A stretch of 64,000 nt of DNA. It comes from Acinetobacter pullicarnis. Its GTDB lineage: Bacteria; Pseudomonadota; Gammaproteobacteria; Pseudomonadales; Moraxellaceae. Below, piece by piece: positions 44,886-55,089 of this stretch (position 1 is the stretch's first letter; the number at the start of each line of letters is the position of its first letter). The stretch covers positions 2,852,001 to 2,916,000 of the forward strand of contig NZ_VCMZ01000001.1 in the NCBI RefSeq assembly GCF_006352475.1, in the 5' to 3' direction. The notes beneath the pieces were generated by a model. The model worked only from the letters and a program-made list of their open reading frames with translations. It ran no database searches and was not told where the DNA came from. The translations under genes and the position numbers were made by a program.

Positions 44886-46130
44886 CTAAGCCTGTTTACG
44901 TGAGTTCAAGCGGCCTTGCAACATGGCTTTAACATTACTCTTGGCATAGCCCAAGAATATTTTAAGCGGTGACAACTTCGGGTTCGGTTGCTTGCCTTGT
45001 GCAATCGCTTTGAACTGCGCGGCATACCAAATAATTTCCATGATCGCCATTTTATCGACAAAAGGAATACCGGTTTTAATGGGCTTCACTGCGTAACGGA
45101 CATCTTGCCCGGCAATCAAGCGATCAGTTAAATCAACTTCAACCGCCAGTGGTCGTGCCAATCCAATAAAATCACAAGCACCACTGTCGAGTGCTGCATT
45201 CATGCCTTGAACGGTACGAAACCCACCCGTCACCATTAAGTGACAACCAACTTGTTTACGAATATTATCGGCAAAATCAAGAAAATAGGCTTCACGCGCA
45301 ATGCTACTTGGTTTACGTTTATCCGCTTTTACACCAGCCATTGCAGGAGCTTCATAGGTTCCACCTGAGATTTCAATGAGATCAATGCCTTCAGCATCAA
45401 TCGCCTGAAAGACGCTGACCACTTCATCTTCAGTTATGCCGCCACGTTGGAAATCGGCAGAGTTCAACTTCACTGCAACAATAAAGTTTTCAGTGGTTTT
45501 CGCACGGACTGCACGGTAAATTTCAAGTAAGAAACGCATCCGATTTTCAATCGATCCGCCCCATTGATCTTGGCGTTTATTGGTCAAAGGGGATAAAAAC
45601 TGACTGATCAAATAACCATGCGCACCATGTAACTGTACGCCCTCAAAACCCGCCTTTTCACAGATTCGTGCAGATTCGGCAAAACGTTGAATAATATCTA
45701 AAATTTCAGCTTCAGTCAGTTCCCGCGGTGTACCAAAGGTAGTGGCAAGCATTGGACTAAATGGCACAGCAGAAGGCGCAACGGTTTCTTTATTTAAGCC
45801 TTTCGGGCATTGGCGACCTGGATGTGACAATTGAATCAACTGCACCATGCCCTGTGCCTTACCAAGATTGGCCCACTGTGTGAGTTGCGCTAAATCACGT
45901 TCAGTTTCAACCACCACCACCCCAGGTTCATTTTTGGCACGAAAATCGACCATCACATTACCGCTGATAGCACAACCTAAACCGCCTTTGGCCCACGCAT
46001 CATACAAACCAAAATGCAATTCATTGGGCTGACCTTCTCGATTGGCCAAGGCCTCACTCATTGCCCCTTTAATAATACGATTTTTAAATGTGATGTTTTT
46101 TATTTGTCGTGCTTGAGCAAGATGCAGCAT
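44886..46130 (-). CDS. NADH:flavin oxidoreductase, Old Yellow Enzyme family
   Basis: A 414-residue FMN-dependent TIM-barrel enzyme. N-terminal KNRIIKGAMSEALAN is followed by LIQLSHPGRQ, the catalytic/substrate-binding HGAHGYLISQFLSPLTNKRQDQWGGS near residue 170, and VTGGFRT and FIGLARPL for FMN phosphate binding. Such enzymes reduce activated alkenes or other electrophiles with NAD(P)H. It has no iron-sulfur Cys cluster as in 2,4-dienoyl-CoA reductase, so it is the short form. Substrate unknown. It appears monocistronic, with yejF behind it on the same strand across a gap of about 150 bases. Confidence 0.88.
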   Translation of the reverse strand: MLHLAQARQIKNITFKNRIIKGAMSEALANREGQPNELHFGLYDAWAKGGLGCAISGNVMVDFRAKNEPGVVVVETERDLAQLTQWANLGKAQGMVQLIQLSHPGRQCPKGLNKETVAPSAVPFSPMLATTFGTPRELTEAEILDIIQRFAESARICEKAGFEGVQLHGAHGYLISQFLSPLTNKRQDQWGGSIENRMRFLLEIYRAVRAKTTENFIVAVKLNSADFQRGGITEDEVVSVFQAIDAEGIDLIEISGGTYEAPAMAGVKADKRKPSSIAREAYFLDFADNIRKQVGCHLMVTGGFRTVQGMNAALDSGACDFIGLARPLAVEVDLTDRLIAGQDVRYAVKPIKTGIPFVDKMAIMEIIWYAAQFKAIAQGKQPNPKLSPLKIFLGYAKSNVKAMLQGRLNSRKQA

Positions 46131-46277
46131 GGCCAGTTTCTCTCATTGGTGTGAAATCAGATATCGTGTAAAACGGAGTGCAAATTCATTTGAGTGTAGA
46201 TTTGACAATAACCTTTGTCAAATCGCCTCATCTGTATTTAAACCGAGACAGTGATCCTGAATATCACCTTAAATCAA

Positions 46278-47879
46278 TCACTCAGGCATTTGCGCATACT
46301 TGCTTGCTTGAATTAATTGCTGGGTATAATCCTGTATTGGCTGCTTAAATAAGTCTTCCGTGTTTTGAAACTCAATCACTTGGGCATGCCGAAGCACCAA
46401 CACCTTATGGCACAACGCCCGTACCACCTGTAAGTCATGACTAATAAATAAATAACTCATTTGATGTTGGACTTGGAGTTGTCTTAATAGTTGGACAATC
46501 GCCCGTTGTGTGGTTCGATCCAAGGCCGAGGTAGGTTCATCTAAAATCAATAACTTCGGTTGTAAAATCAAAGCACGTGCCAAAGCAACCCGTTGGCGTT
46601 GCCCACCAGACAACTGATGTGGATAGCGCTGTTTAAACTCAACGGGTAACTCTACCTGTAATAAGGCTTGATCAATATGTGACTGTATTTGTTCCTGATT
46701 CAGCGACTGCAATGCCAAGCCCTCAGCCACAATCTGCGCAATACTCATGCGTGGATTTAAGCTGCCAAAGGGATCTTGAAAGACCATTTGAAATTCACGA
46801 CGCAATGGGCGTAATTTCTTTTCATTCAATTGGTTTAAATCTTGTCCCAACAAGACAATCTGACCATCACTCGCAATCAAGCGCGCGACCGCCAACGCCA
46901 ATGAAGTTTTACCCGAACCACTCTCCCCCACAATTCCAATCGATTCCGCTTGCCGCAAGCGAAGATCCAGTGGTTCTATTGCAGTGACATAATCTATGAC
47001 CCGATTGAGTAAGCCCTGCTTAATTGGGAACTTAACGGCCAATTGCTGCAAAGACAGCACTTCCGGTGCATCGGCAACAGCTGCTTCTGCCTGACCAAAA
47101 TCATGGTTGAGTAAATGTCGGGTATAGGCTGTTTTCGGCTGTGTAAAAATCGCTTTGACATCCCCCTGCTCTTCAACTCGACCTTGATTCATCACCACAA
47201 CTTGATCCGCATAACGTCCAACCAAATTTAAATCATGGCTAATCAAAATCATCGCCATATTGCGTTGCTGTTGTAACTGCTTGAGCAGTTCCAAAATTTG
47301 CGCTTGTAAGGTGACATCGAGTGCAGTAGTCGGTTCATCAGCAATCAGAATATCTGGCTCCAATGCCAAGGCCGCTGCGATCATTACCCGTTGGCGTTGC
47401 CCACCCGACAACTCATGCGGATAACGACGGAGCTTGTCAGCAGGCTGTGGTAGACCAACATCTTCGAGCAATTCAATGCTACGTTGCCTAATATCTTTGG
47501 GCGCACAGCCATTTAAGTGCAAAGATTCAGCTAAAATCTTTTCCACCCGATGTAAGGCATTTAAAGCGGTCATCGGTTCTTGAAAAATAATTGCAATTTT
47601 TCGACCCCGAATTTGCCTTAACTCCGCTTCATTGCAGCGCAAAAGGTCTTGACCCTTGAAATGTGCCTGTCCTTGTACTTTAAGTTCTTTGGGCAATAAA
47701 CCAAGTAAAGCCAAACTACTAATCGACTTGCCTGAACCACTTTCCCCAACAATCGCGATAGTTTCGCCAGCATGTAAATCAAAACTCAGTGCTTCAAGCA
47801 ACGTTTGCTGCGGCAAGCCAATATTCAACTGTTTTACCGCAAGATAGAGCACCGGATTAATGTCTTGGATCGAATGCAT
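46278..47879 (-). CDS. yejF: Peptide ABC transporter ATP-binding protein, two ATPase domains (YejF)
   Basis: A 533-residue double-ATPase of the oligopeptide importer. Two Walker A motifs (GESGSGKS near residue 52 and GESGSGKT near 320), two ABC signatures (LSGGQRQRV), and two Walker B Asp residues (ADEPTTALD and LDEPTSALD) show both halves are active. E. coli YejF (529 residues) has the same fused form. I choose ATG 47879, overlapping the yejE stop by 23 bases. GTG 47882 is also possible because GGGGAGG lies just upstream of both. It powers uptake of peptides (including microcin C in enterobacteria) through YejBE. Confidence 0.92.
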   Translation of the reverse strand: MHSIQDINPVLYLAVKQLNIGLPQQTLLEALSFDLHAGETIAIVGESGSGKSISSLALLGLLPKELKVQGQAHFKGQDLLRCNEAELRQIRGRKIAIIFQEPMTALNALHRVEKILAESLHLNGCAPKDIRQRSIELLEDVGLPQPADKLRRYPHELSGGQRQRVMIAAALALEPDILIADEPTTALDVTLQAQILELLKQLQQQRNMAMILISHDLNLVGRYADQVVVMNQGRVEEQGDVKAIFTQPKTAYTRHLLNHDFGQAEAAVADAPEVLSLQQLAVKFPIKQGLLNRVIDYVTAIEPLDLRLRQAESIGIVGESGSGKTSLALAVARLIASDGQIVLLGQDLNQLNEKKLRPLRREFQMVFQDPFGSLNPRMSIAQIVAEGLALQSLNQEQIQSHIDQALLQVELPVEFKQRYPHQLSGGQRQRVALARALILQPKLLILDEPTSALDRTTQRAIVQLLRQLQVQHQMSYLFISHDLQVVRALCHKVLVLRHAQVIEFQNTEDLFKQPIQDYTQQLIQASKYAQMPE

Positions 47880-48867
47880 CACGGGTTGCCTCCCCAATAT
47901 AAATTAGCAAGGATAAAACCAAAGCCAAGCTAAAAAAGCCAGAAAGAGCGAGCCACGGGGCATCCAAGTTATTTTTACCCTGTAACAACAGCTCGCCTAA
48001 AGAAGCTGAACCTGGTGGCAGCCCATACCCCAAATAATCCAAAGCAGTTAGTGCGGTAATGTTCGCTGTCAGCATAAATGGGAGTTGTGATAAGCTCGAA
48101 CTCATGGCATTCGGCAAAATATGGCGAAACATCAAAGTGCTGTCTTTAACTCCCAGACAACGCGCGGCACGAACATAGTCCAGATTACGGGCACGTAAAA
48201 ACTCAGCACGTACCAAGCCGACCAAGGCAGGCCAACCAAAGATCAGCATAATCACAAACAGCCAATAGACGCTGGGGCTAAACATGCTGACCAAAATCAT
48301 TACCATAAACAGCGTTGGCAAACCGCCCCAAACCTCTAGAACCCGCTGCCCGAGCAGATCGACCCATCCGCCATAATAGCCTTGCAGCGCTCCAACAATT
48401 ACCCCAACAACCGCGGCAAAAAATGTCAGCGCTAAACCAAAGATCAGCGAAACGCGTAAGCCATATAGAATTCGCGCCAATACATCGCGGCCTTGATCAT
48501 CCGTCCCCAACCAGTTCTGCTTCGACGGTGGTGACGGCATCGGCACATCTAAGGCATAGTTTGGAGTGTCATAGGAAAATGGAATCATCGGCCAAACGGC
48601 CCAACCTTTATCATCAATCAGTTGTTGTACCACGGGATCTTTATAATCGGCGGTGGTTTCAAACACCCCACCAAATTCAGTTTCTGGATAATCTTTAAAG
48701 ATAGGGAAATAATAAGACTGATTATATTTAAGCAAGATGGGACGATCATTGGCGACCAGTTCAGCCACTAAAGAAAGGCAGAAGATCACGACAAAAATAA
48801 TCAGGCAATAAAAGCCCAAACGGTTTTGTTTAAAGCGCTGCAAACGTGCTTGCATAATTGGAGACAT
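47857..48867 (-). CDS. yejE: Peptide ABC transporter permease YejE
   Basis: A 336-residue inner-membrane permease of the DppC/YejE type, with one N-terminal helix, a large periplasmic loop (residues 45-120, KQNWLGTDDQGRDVLARILYG) and five more helices. The cytoplasmic EAA-like loop is VRAARCLGVKDSTLMFRHILPN near residue 235. Its stop overlaps yejF and its start overlaps the yejB stop by one base. It forms the membrane channel with YejB. Confidence 0.92.
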   Translation of the reverse strand: MSPIMQARLQRFKQNRLGFYCLIIFVVIFCLSLVAELVANDRPILLKYNQSYYFPIFKDYPETEFGGVFETTADYKDPVVQQLIDDKGWAVWPMIPFSYDTPNYALDVPMPSPPSKQNWLGTDDQGRDVLARILYGLRVSLIFGLALTFFAAVVGVIVGALQGYYGGWVDLLGQRVLEVWGGLPTLFMVMILVSMFSPSVYWLFVIMLIFGWPALVGLVRAEFLRARNLDYVRAARCLGVKDSTLMFRHILPNAMSSSLSQLPFMLTANITALTALDYLGYGLPPGSASLGELLLQGKNNLDAPWLALSGFFSLALVLSLLIYIGEATRDAFDPRH

Positions 48868-49919
48868 TATTCGACTCCTCGCGCATCAAAGTTAATTCGT
48901 GGATCAATCACCTGATACAACACATCACTGATTAAACGCAGCAGCAAACCCAATAAGGTAAATAAAAATAATGTACCGAATATCACAGGATAATCACGCT
49001 GCTGAATTGCTTCAAACCCCAATAAACCAATTCCATCTAGGTTGAAAATAATTTCAATAAACAAATTACCCACAAAGAAAATACCCACCAGCGCCTCAGG
49101 TAATCCAGCAATCACGATTAACATCGCATTTCGGAAAATATGGCCATACAGTACTTTATTCTCGGTCAGCCCTTTGGCACGTGCTGCAATCACATATTGT
49201 TTATTCAGCTCTTCCATAAATGAGTATTTGGTCAAATAACTCAGCCCAGCAAAACCACCAAGTACAATGGTCAATAAAGGCAAGGTCATGTGCCAAAAAT
49301 AATCTTTGATTTTTCCCCACAAACTAAAATCTTGGAAATTTTCAGAGACCAAGCCTTGCAGTGGAAACCATTGCCAATAAGAGCCACCCGCAAAAAAAAC
49401 AATCAATACAATCGCAAATACAAAGGCTGGTACCGCATACCCCACAGCCAATAGCAGCGAAGTTGCCTTATCAAAGACTTGACCATGGCGACGGGCTTTT
49501 TGAATCCCTAAAGGAATCGCCACCAAATAAATCAGCAAAGTACTCCACAGCCCCAAAGAAATCGTGACTGGCATTTTTTCCCACAGCAGTTGCGTGACAG
49601 GTTTATCTTTAAAAAAACTGGTGCCAAAATCTAATTGAAAATAACCTTTTAGCATGAGCCAGAAGCGTTCTGGGGCAGGTCGATCAAAGCCGTATTGTTG
49701 TTTAATTTTTTCGACCATTTCAGGACTGAGTCCCCGCGCACCCCGATATTCAGTTTCTCCACCACCCTCCGCATGCAAGCCCTGAAAGCTTTCGGCTTGT
49801 TGAATGGTTTGCTCAACCGGTCCACCAGGTGCCAATTGCACCACCACAAAATTAATCAATAAAATCAAAAATAATGTCGGAATGATTAGCAACAGTCTTT
49901 TTAATATATACGTGCCCAT
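48867..49919 (-). CDS. yejB: Peptide ABC transporter permease YejB
   Basis: A 350-residue DppB-type permease with the family N-terminus YILKRLLLIIPTLFLILLINF and a loop from about 30 to 110. The EAA-like segment is YVIAARAKGLTENKVLYGHIFRN near residue 240, and the C-terminal membrane segments follow. It is downstream of yejA by 39 bases and overlaps yejE by one base, so yejA-yejB-yejE-yejF is a single operon on the minus strand. Confidence 0.92.
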   Translation of the reverse strand: MGTYILKRLLLIIPTLFLILLINFVVVQLAPGGPVEQTIQQAESFQGLHAEGGGETEYRGARGLSPEMVEKIKQQYGFDRPAPERFWLMLKGYFQLDFGTSFFKDKPVTQLLWEKMPVTISLGLWSTLLIYLVAIPLGIQKARRHGQVFDKATSLLLAVGYAVPAFVFAIVLIVFFAGGSYWQWFPLQGLVSENFQDFSLWGKIKDYFWHMTLPLLTIVLGGFAGLSYLTKYSFMEELNKQYVIAARAKGLTENKVLYGHIFRNAMLIVIAGLPEALVGIFFVGNLFIEIIFNLDGIGLLGFEAIQQRDYPVIFGTLFLFTLLGLLLRLISDVLYQVIDPRINFDARGVE

Positions 49920-49958
49920 AGCGATATTCCTTGTGAGCGCATTCGCATTCTACGTGTT

Positions 49959-51800
49959 TTATTTTTTACCGAGATACTGGGAAACTTTTTGTGATTTCTG
50001 AGAATCAATCCACCAATAATCAATTCCTGTACTCAACTTTGGTTTAATCAAAGGCTGTTGATACATATTCCAATAGGCAAGCCAAACATCGGTTTTATTA
50101 TAAGTCAGCAGCTGATAATAACCGGCACGCAATAAGCGATCCAAAACCCGCGTATATAACACCAACTGCTCACGATTTGGTGCTTGGATAACTTTTTCAA
50201 CCACTTCATCAATGACTGGGTTTTTAATCCCGGCATAATTATAATTGCCGATCTCATCTGCTGCCTTAGAACCCCACATTTGCGCTTGTTCATTGCCCGG
50301 ACTTAGGCTCTGCGGCATCGCTAAACTGGTCATGTCAAAATCATAACGTCGCGTGCGTTCTAAATACTGCGGAATATCCACCAAGCGTACGCTGATATTA
50401 ATCCCGAGCTTTTTCGCATTGCGTACAAACGGCATAATCGTGCGTTGCAAATTTTCTTGTTGAATCAAAAATTCAATATGTATCGGCTTGCCTTGCCGAT
50501 CAAGCAACTCCCCATTTTTATAGTGATAGCCAGCATCGAGTAATATCTGTCTTGCTTTCAATAAACCATCACGATTAAAACCACTGCCATCCGAAACGGG
50601 ATACTTCCAATCAGCCAATACCCCTTGACGTTGCAACGGATCTAAACGCTTTAAATAAGGCTGTAATATTTTTAATTCTTCAACACTGGGTTTGCCCGTT
50701 GCTGCCAATTCACTATTTTGAAAGTAACTGTCTAAACGCGCTAACTCACCATAAAACATGGTTTTATTCAGCCATTCAAAATCGTAGGCATAACTCAAGG
50801 CTTGGCGAAAATGAATATCGTTAAACGGTGCACGGCGTTGATTAAATACAAAACTCTGCGTTGCAGTCGGATTTTCCAGTCGGATTTTATATTTTTGCAG
50901 CATGCCCGCTTTAAAGGCAGGAAAATTATAGCCATTCACCCAAGTCCGGGTGGAGTTTTCTTGATGTAGCGTATATTGCCCCGACTTAAAGCCTTCAAAT
51001 GCCGTATCTATGCTGCGGTAATATACATATTTAATTTGATCAAAATTATAACGCCCGCGATTGATTACTAAATCTTTGGCCCAATAGTTGGGATTACGTT
51101 TATAGGTAATACTGCGCCCAGCATCAATTCGATCAATTAAATATGGCCCTGAACCCAAAATCGGCTGCATGGTTATTCGGCTAAAATCTTTATTGTTCCA
51201 ATCCGCTTTTGAATAAATCGGCAACTCCGCCAAAATGCTGGGTAGCTCTGTATTGCTTTTCGATTTAAAACTCATTTTCACCTGATATTTAGACAAGACT
51301 TCAGTTTTATCTAAATCGGCAATATAAGCCTGCAAGCCATAATTAGACTTGGTTTTATAGGTGTCAAAGGTAAATTTAACATCTTCTGCAGTGACAGGTG
51401 CGCCATCGCTAAATCGTGCTTTGGGATTTAAATTGAAAATTATAAAATTGGCATGCGCAGGATCAACCACCACGCTCGAAGCCAATAACGGATACATCAC
51501 TCCAGATTCATCCAATGAGCGGCTCATCAGTGAATCAAATAAGAGGTCAGCCCCCTCAGCAAAACTGCCCTTACCATTCATGCTATTTAAATTGTCAAAA
51601 GTTCCCCGAGCAGAGCGGGTTAATATTCCACCTTTAGGCGCATTGGGATTGGCATAGGGCATACTGTTTAAATGCGTATATTGTGGTGTGGTATACATCG
51701 CAATATAGGGCGTAGTCTGCATAACAGACCACGCCATAGTGCAGGCCATAAGGCCCGCCACACCAGCAAGCGTTTTTACAATAGATCGGTCTAAACGCAT
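49959..51800 (-). CDS. yejA: Extracellular solute-binding protein, YejA/DppA type
   Basis: A 613-residue periplasmic binding protein of family 5. The N-terminal signal peptide is IVKTLAGVAGLMACTMAWS. HLNSMPYANPNAPKGG is the segment seen at the mature N-terminus of YejA proteins, and FNLNPKARFSDGAPVTAEDVKFTFDTYK is the family 5 signature near residue 120. It captures peptides for YejBEF. It begins at ATG 51800, 36 bases after mltD, and is the first gene of the yej operon. The preceding mltD gene ends without an obvious terminator, so read-through is possible. Confidence 0.92.
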   Translation of the reverse strand: MRLDRSIVKTLAGVAGLMACTMAWSVMQTTPYIAMYTTPQYTHLNSMPYANPNAPKGGILTRSARGTFDNLNSMNGKGSFAEGADLLFDSLMSRSLDESGVMYPLLASSVVVDPAHANFIIFNLNPKARFSDGAPVTAEDVKFTFDTYKTKSNYGLQAYIADLDKTEVLSKYQVKMSFKSKSNTELPSILAELPIYSKADWNNKDFSRITMQPILGSGPYLIDRIDAGRSITYKRNPNYWAKDLVINRGRYNFDQIKYVYYRSIDTAFEGFKSGQYTLHQENSTRTWVNGYNFPAFKAGMLQKYKIRLENPTATQSFVFNQRRAPFNDIHFRQALSYAYDFEWLNKTMFYGELARLDSYFQNSELAATGKPSVEELKILQPYLKRLDPLQRQGVLADWKYPVSDGSGFNRDGLLKARQILLDAGYHYKNGELLDRQGKPIHIEFLIQQENLQRTIMPFVRNAKKLGINISVRLVDIPQYLERTRRYDFDMTSLAMPQSLSPGNEQAQMWGSKAADEIGNYNYAGIKNPVIDEVVEKVIQAPNREQLVLYTRVLDRLLRAGYYQLLTYNKTDVWLAYWNMYQQPLIKPKLSTGIDYWWIDSQKSQKVSQYLGKK

Positions 51801-51836
51801 GAAGTTTCCTTTTTCAGTGACCCAAACCGTTTGAGA

Positions 51837-54800
51837 TTATAAGTTTGGTACTTTAATCACTTCACCAATGCGAAGACTTGCATTGGGCTTCATGTCATTC
51901 ATTTCAGCCAAAGCTTGTGTATCTAAACCATATTTACTGGCTAAGCGGATCAATGAATCACCACTTCTTACCGTATATTGCACTGTGGTTTTGGGTAGCT
52001 GAATGGTCTGTCCACGGCGTAAGCTGGTTTTTGCAGTCAAGTCATTGATCTCTGCAAGCTCTTGCACAGACACACCAGAACGAGCAGCAAGTGAGGTCAA
52101 AGACTCTCCTGCTTTTACCACATATTTTTCAGTGCTTTTGCTTGATGTCTTACTAGCACTGGTTTTTACTGTTTTGGCAGCAGGTGCAACCACCTCACCA
52201 GTCAGTTTTAACTTCTGTCCCACTTGTATGCCCGAACTGCTGCTAAGTCCATTGAGGTCAGCCAGTTTGCTCACGGATAAATCATATTTATTCGCGATTA
52301 CCGTTAAACTATCTCCAGACTGTACCGTATAGTTTTCAGGGGTAATACTCCCTGCTGGCACTTTAATGCTTTGTCCCACCAACAAACCTTTGTTTGGCGA
52401 AAACTTATTGAGTTCAGCCAAGGCATTCAGGCTTATTTTTGATTGTGCAGCAATGCTCGACAGGGTTTCACCGCGTTGAACTTTATAGTTCTCTGTCTTA
52501 TAAGTAATTTCTGGCTTAGCAATTTCGACTTTTTCTGCCTTAGCAGTTGTACTTTGTGTGTTGACTTCATTGAGTGGCACATTAATTTTTTGTCCCACCA
52601 ATAAACTGCTGTCAGCGGATAACCCCGCTGTTAAATCAGCAAGTTCCTGATTCGACATGGCATAACGATTGGCAATCAAATTTAAAAACTCACCACGCTT
52701 GACGGTATAGACCTTGGTCTTCAGTTTAACTTCAGTGCGTTGTGTGGTTTTTTGTTCTTTACTGCTATTTTCGATGACCGGTTTGCGATTGGGATTGTCC
52801 ACCAAACTCAGTTTTTGCCCCACCAGTAAGTTACTACTCACACTTAAATTATTATAATTCGCCAATTGTTGTAAGGATAAACCAAACTGTTCAGCCACAG
52901 CCGTTAAGCTGTCATTTGGTTTCACCACATAACTGGTGGTTTTTTCTACTTTCTGAGAGTTTGAGGTCTGACTAGGCGCATCGGTTGTTACAGGTTTCGC
53001 ATCATAAAGATATAAAGTCGTGCCAACAAATAAAGTACCGGTTGGATTGACCTGATTCCAATTGGCAACATCGCGCCAATTCACCCCATTTTTCGTGGCA
53101 ATAATCGCTAAAGTATCGCCTGCAACCACTGTATAGGTGCTACGCTTCCCCTTTGGCGGAACCACAATGACGTCATCTGTCGCTGTTCTTTCAAAGCTTT
53201 TTCCTTGGTTTAAACGCGCTTCAGCCGAGTTTGCAGGTGTATTTTCAGCAACGCCTTTCGGGTAGGAGAAACCAACCGTAACTTCTTTACCTTGCTGTTC
53301 TGCAACGGATTGACTGGTTTGAATCGCAGTCAATTTGATTTTGCCATCCAATGGATCAACCACTTGCGTCCCTTGCGGTGCAAGTGCAGTAATTTCTTTG
53401 ACCACTTCGTCTTTTTCTGCAGCTGTGGCTTGCGGTTGCAAGATTTGCTGTACGGTTTCTTTGCCATTTTCAGCTTTTACAGCCGCAAGGATTTGCTCAC
53501 GCTCTTTGCCTGAAATGGGTGGCTCAATACTTACAGGTTTAATATTTGCAGCTTGATTAATTGCGACAGGAATACGTGGCGCACTGGGCACGTCTGCATT
53601 GGATGCAAAACTCGCCAGTGCATTTGAACCTTGCGGGGTGTTTTTAAGCGTTGTTTGAGTCACGGGTGTCGGTACTTTTACCGAACTACTGGCAGTATAG
53701 GTTGGCGTGGTAGCGACAGGCGTAATCACTTTGCTCACACTGGTACTGGCCACCGGTTGTGGTGTCGTGGTCACTGTACTCGCGGTATTGCCGGTGTTCA
53801 GTGCCAAAAATTCACCCGAACCTGAAATCACACGTAAACGCGCATCAATATTAGGGTTTAAATATGCTGGAATTAAAATCCGTTGCGGACTTAATGCATC
53901 AATCACTTCACCACGATGGCCGGGGTTTAATGCATATAATTCTGCTCGGCTCATGCCCGTAATACTGGCAATTTGGTTGAGTTGTGCACCAGCAGGAACC
54001 GCGACTTCTCTAAAATGTGGCCGATTGGCAATAGGCGGTAAACTCACCCCATAGTTTTGCGGACTTTTAATAATCTGTGCCACAGCCAAGAACCGTGGTA
54101 CATAACTCATGGTTTCTTGAGGCAGTTTTAATGACCAATAATCTGTAGGTAGTCCAGCCGCTTGGTTACGATTAATCGCCTGTTGAATTCGGCCAGGCCC
54201 TGCATTATAGGCGGCCAAAGCCAATTCCCATGAACCAAACTGATTGTAGAGACTGCCTAAGAATTCATAAGCAGCACGTGTTGATTCAACAACATCACGA
54301 CGCCCATCATAAAGATTGTTTTGTCTTAGGCCATAAATACGGCCAGTACTCGGAATAAACTGCCACATGCCTGCTGCTGCTGCACTACTGGTCGCAGCTG
54401 GATCATAGGAGCTTTCAATAATAGGCAGTAAAGCCAATTCTGTTGGTAAGCCACGACGCTCCGCCTCTTTTACCGTATGGTAAAGATAACGTGAAGCACG
54501 TGCACTGAGTCGATCTAAATATGGCTGTCTAGAAATAAACCAACCACGCTGCGCTGCAATACGTGGATCGGGATTGCTTTCATCCATTTTAAAACCAACC
54601 GTCATGCGCTTCCACACATCACCGTGTTTTAAAATTTGTAGTCGATCGCCTTCAACCGCACGCATATCGGTTGCTGACAATAAATCTTCAAGTGAATTCA
54701 AGCTATTGGCATCTAACATGCCAGATTGCTGTCCAGATGCCATACCGCCAGCTGTTGGTGTAGTAGAACAACCTGTAGTAAGACCGAGCGCTGCCAATGC

Positions 54801-54872
54801 TGATGTAATTATTGAAAGTTTAAATATTATAGATGCAGAAGGCTTCCACACAGCTGTACTTGGTTTATACAT
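51837..54872 (-). CDS. mltD: Membrane-bound lytic murein transglycosylase D with seven LysM repeats
   Basis: A 1011-residue lipoprotein, with lipobox Cys at residue 35 (LTTGC). It has an SLT domain with catalytic Glu near 153 (LLPIIESSYDP) and AAGMWQFIPSTGRIYGL after it. It cleaves glycan strands of peptidoglycan to anhydro-sugars. From about residue 580 there are seven clear LysM repeats, each starting YxVxxG(D/E)xL and ending VGQxxxxP. A degenerate eighth follows the SLT domain (VAVPAGAQLNQIASITGMS). Between lies a long Thr/Pro/Val-rich low-complexity linker. E. coli MltD has 452 residues and two LysM, so this is more than twice as long. It is divergent from the rnhA-dnaQ gene. Confidence 0.93.
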   Translation of the reverse strand: MYKPSTAVWKPSASIIFKLSIITSALAALGLTTGCSTTPTAGGMASGQQSGMLDANSLNSLEDLLSATDMRAVEGDRLQILKHGDVWKRMTVGFKMDESNPDPRIAAQRGWFISRQPYLDRLSARASRYLYHTVKEAERRGLPTELALLPIIESSYDPAATSSAAAAGMWQFIPSTGRIYGLRQNNLYDGRRDVVESTRAAYEFLGSLYNQFGSWELALAAYNAGPGRIQQAINRNQAAGLPTDYWSLKLPQETMSYVPRFLAVAQIIKSPQNYGVSLPPIANRPHFREVAVPAGAQLNQIASITGMSRAELYALNPGHRGEVIDALSPQRILIPAYLNPNIDARLRVISGSGEFLALNTGNTASTVTTTPQPVASTSVSKVITPVATTPTYTASSSVKVPTPVTQTTLKNTPQGSNALASFASNADVPSAPRIPVAINQAANIKPVSIEPPISGKEREQILAAVKAENGKETVQQILQPQATAAEKDEVVKEITALAPQGTQVVDPLDGKIKLTAIQTSQSVAEQQGKEVTVGFSYPKGVAENTPANSAEARLNQGKSFERTATDDVIVVPPKGKRSTYTVVAGDTLAIIATKNGVNWRDVANWNQVNPTGTLFVGTTLYLYDAKPVTTDAPSQTSNSQKVEKTTSYVVKPNDSLTAVAEQFGLSLQQLANYNNLSVSSNLLVGQKLSLVDNPNRKPVIENSSKEQKTTQRTEVKLKTKVYTVKRGEFLNLIANRYAMSNQELADLTAGLSADSSLLVGQKINVPLNEVNTQSTTAKAEKVEIAKPEITYKTENYKVQRGETLSSIAAQSKISLNALAELNKFSPNKGLLVGQSIKVPAGSITPENYTVQSGDSLTVIANKYDLSVSKLADLNGLSSSSGIQVGQKLKLTGEVVAPAAKTVKTSASKTSSKSTEKYVVKAGESLTSLAARSGVSVQELAEINDLTAKTSLRRGQTIQLPKTTVQYTVRSGDSLIRLASKYGLDTQALAEMNDMKPNASLRIGEVIKVPNL

Positions 54873-55089
54873 ACAAGGTTCCGGAACACAAATCGTAAAT
54901 TTATTTTATATATGCCATTGTAGAGAAGCGGCACATTGACGCAAGTCTACTATTGAATGCGAATCGCATACAAATGTTACAAGAAATTAAAAATAATTGA
55001 GAATTATCGCTGAAATCCCCTATTTGCATATACAATAATTTCTTCAACCCTGATGTTCAACTCTAAATTTAATTTCACTGGTTCAAATT

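Noticed and set aside
49804..50001. Plus-strand frame across the yejA-yejB junction
   Set aside because: Antisense shadow of yejB and yejA with no independent support.
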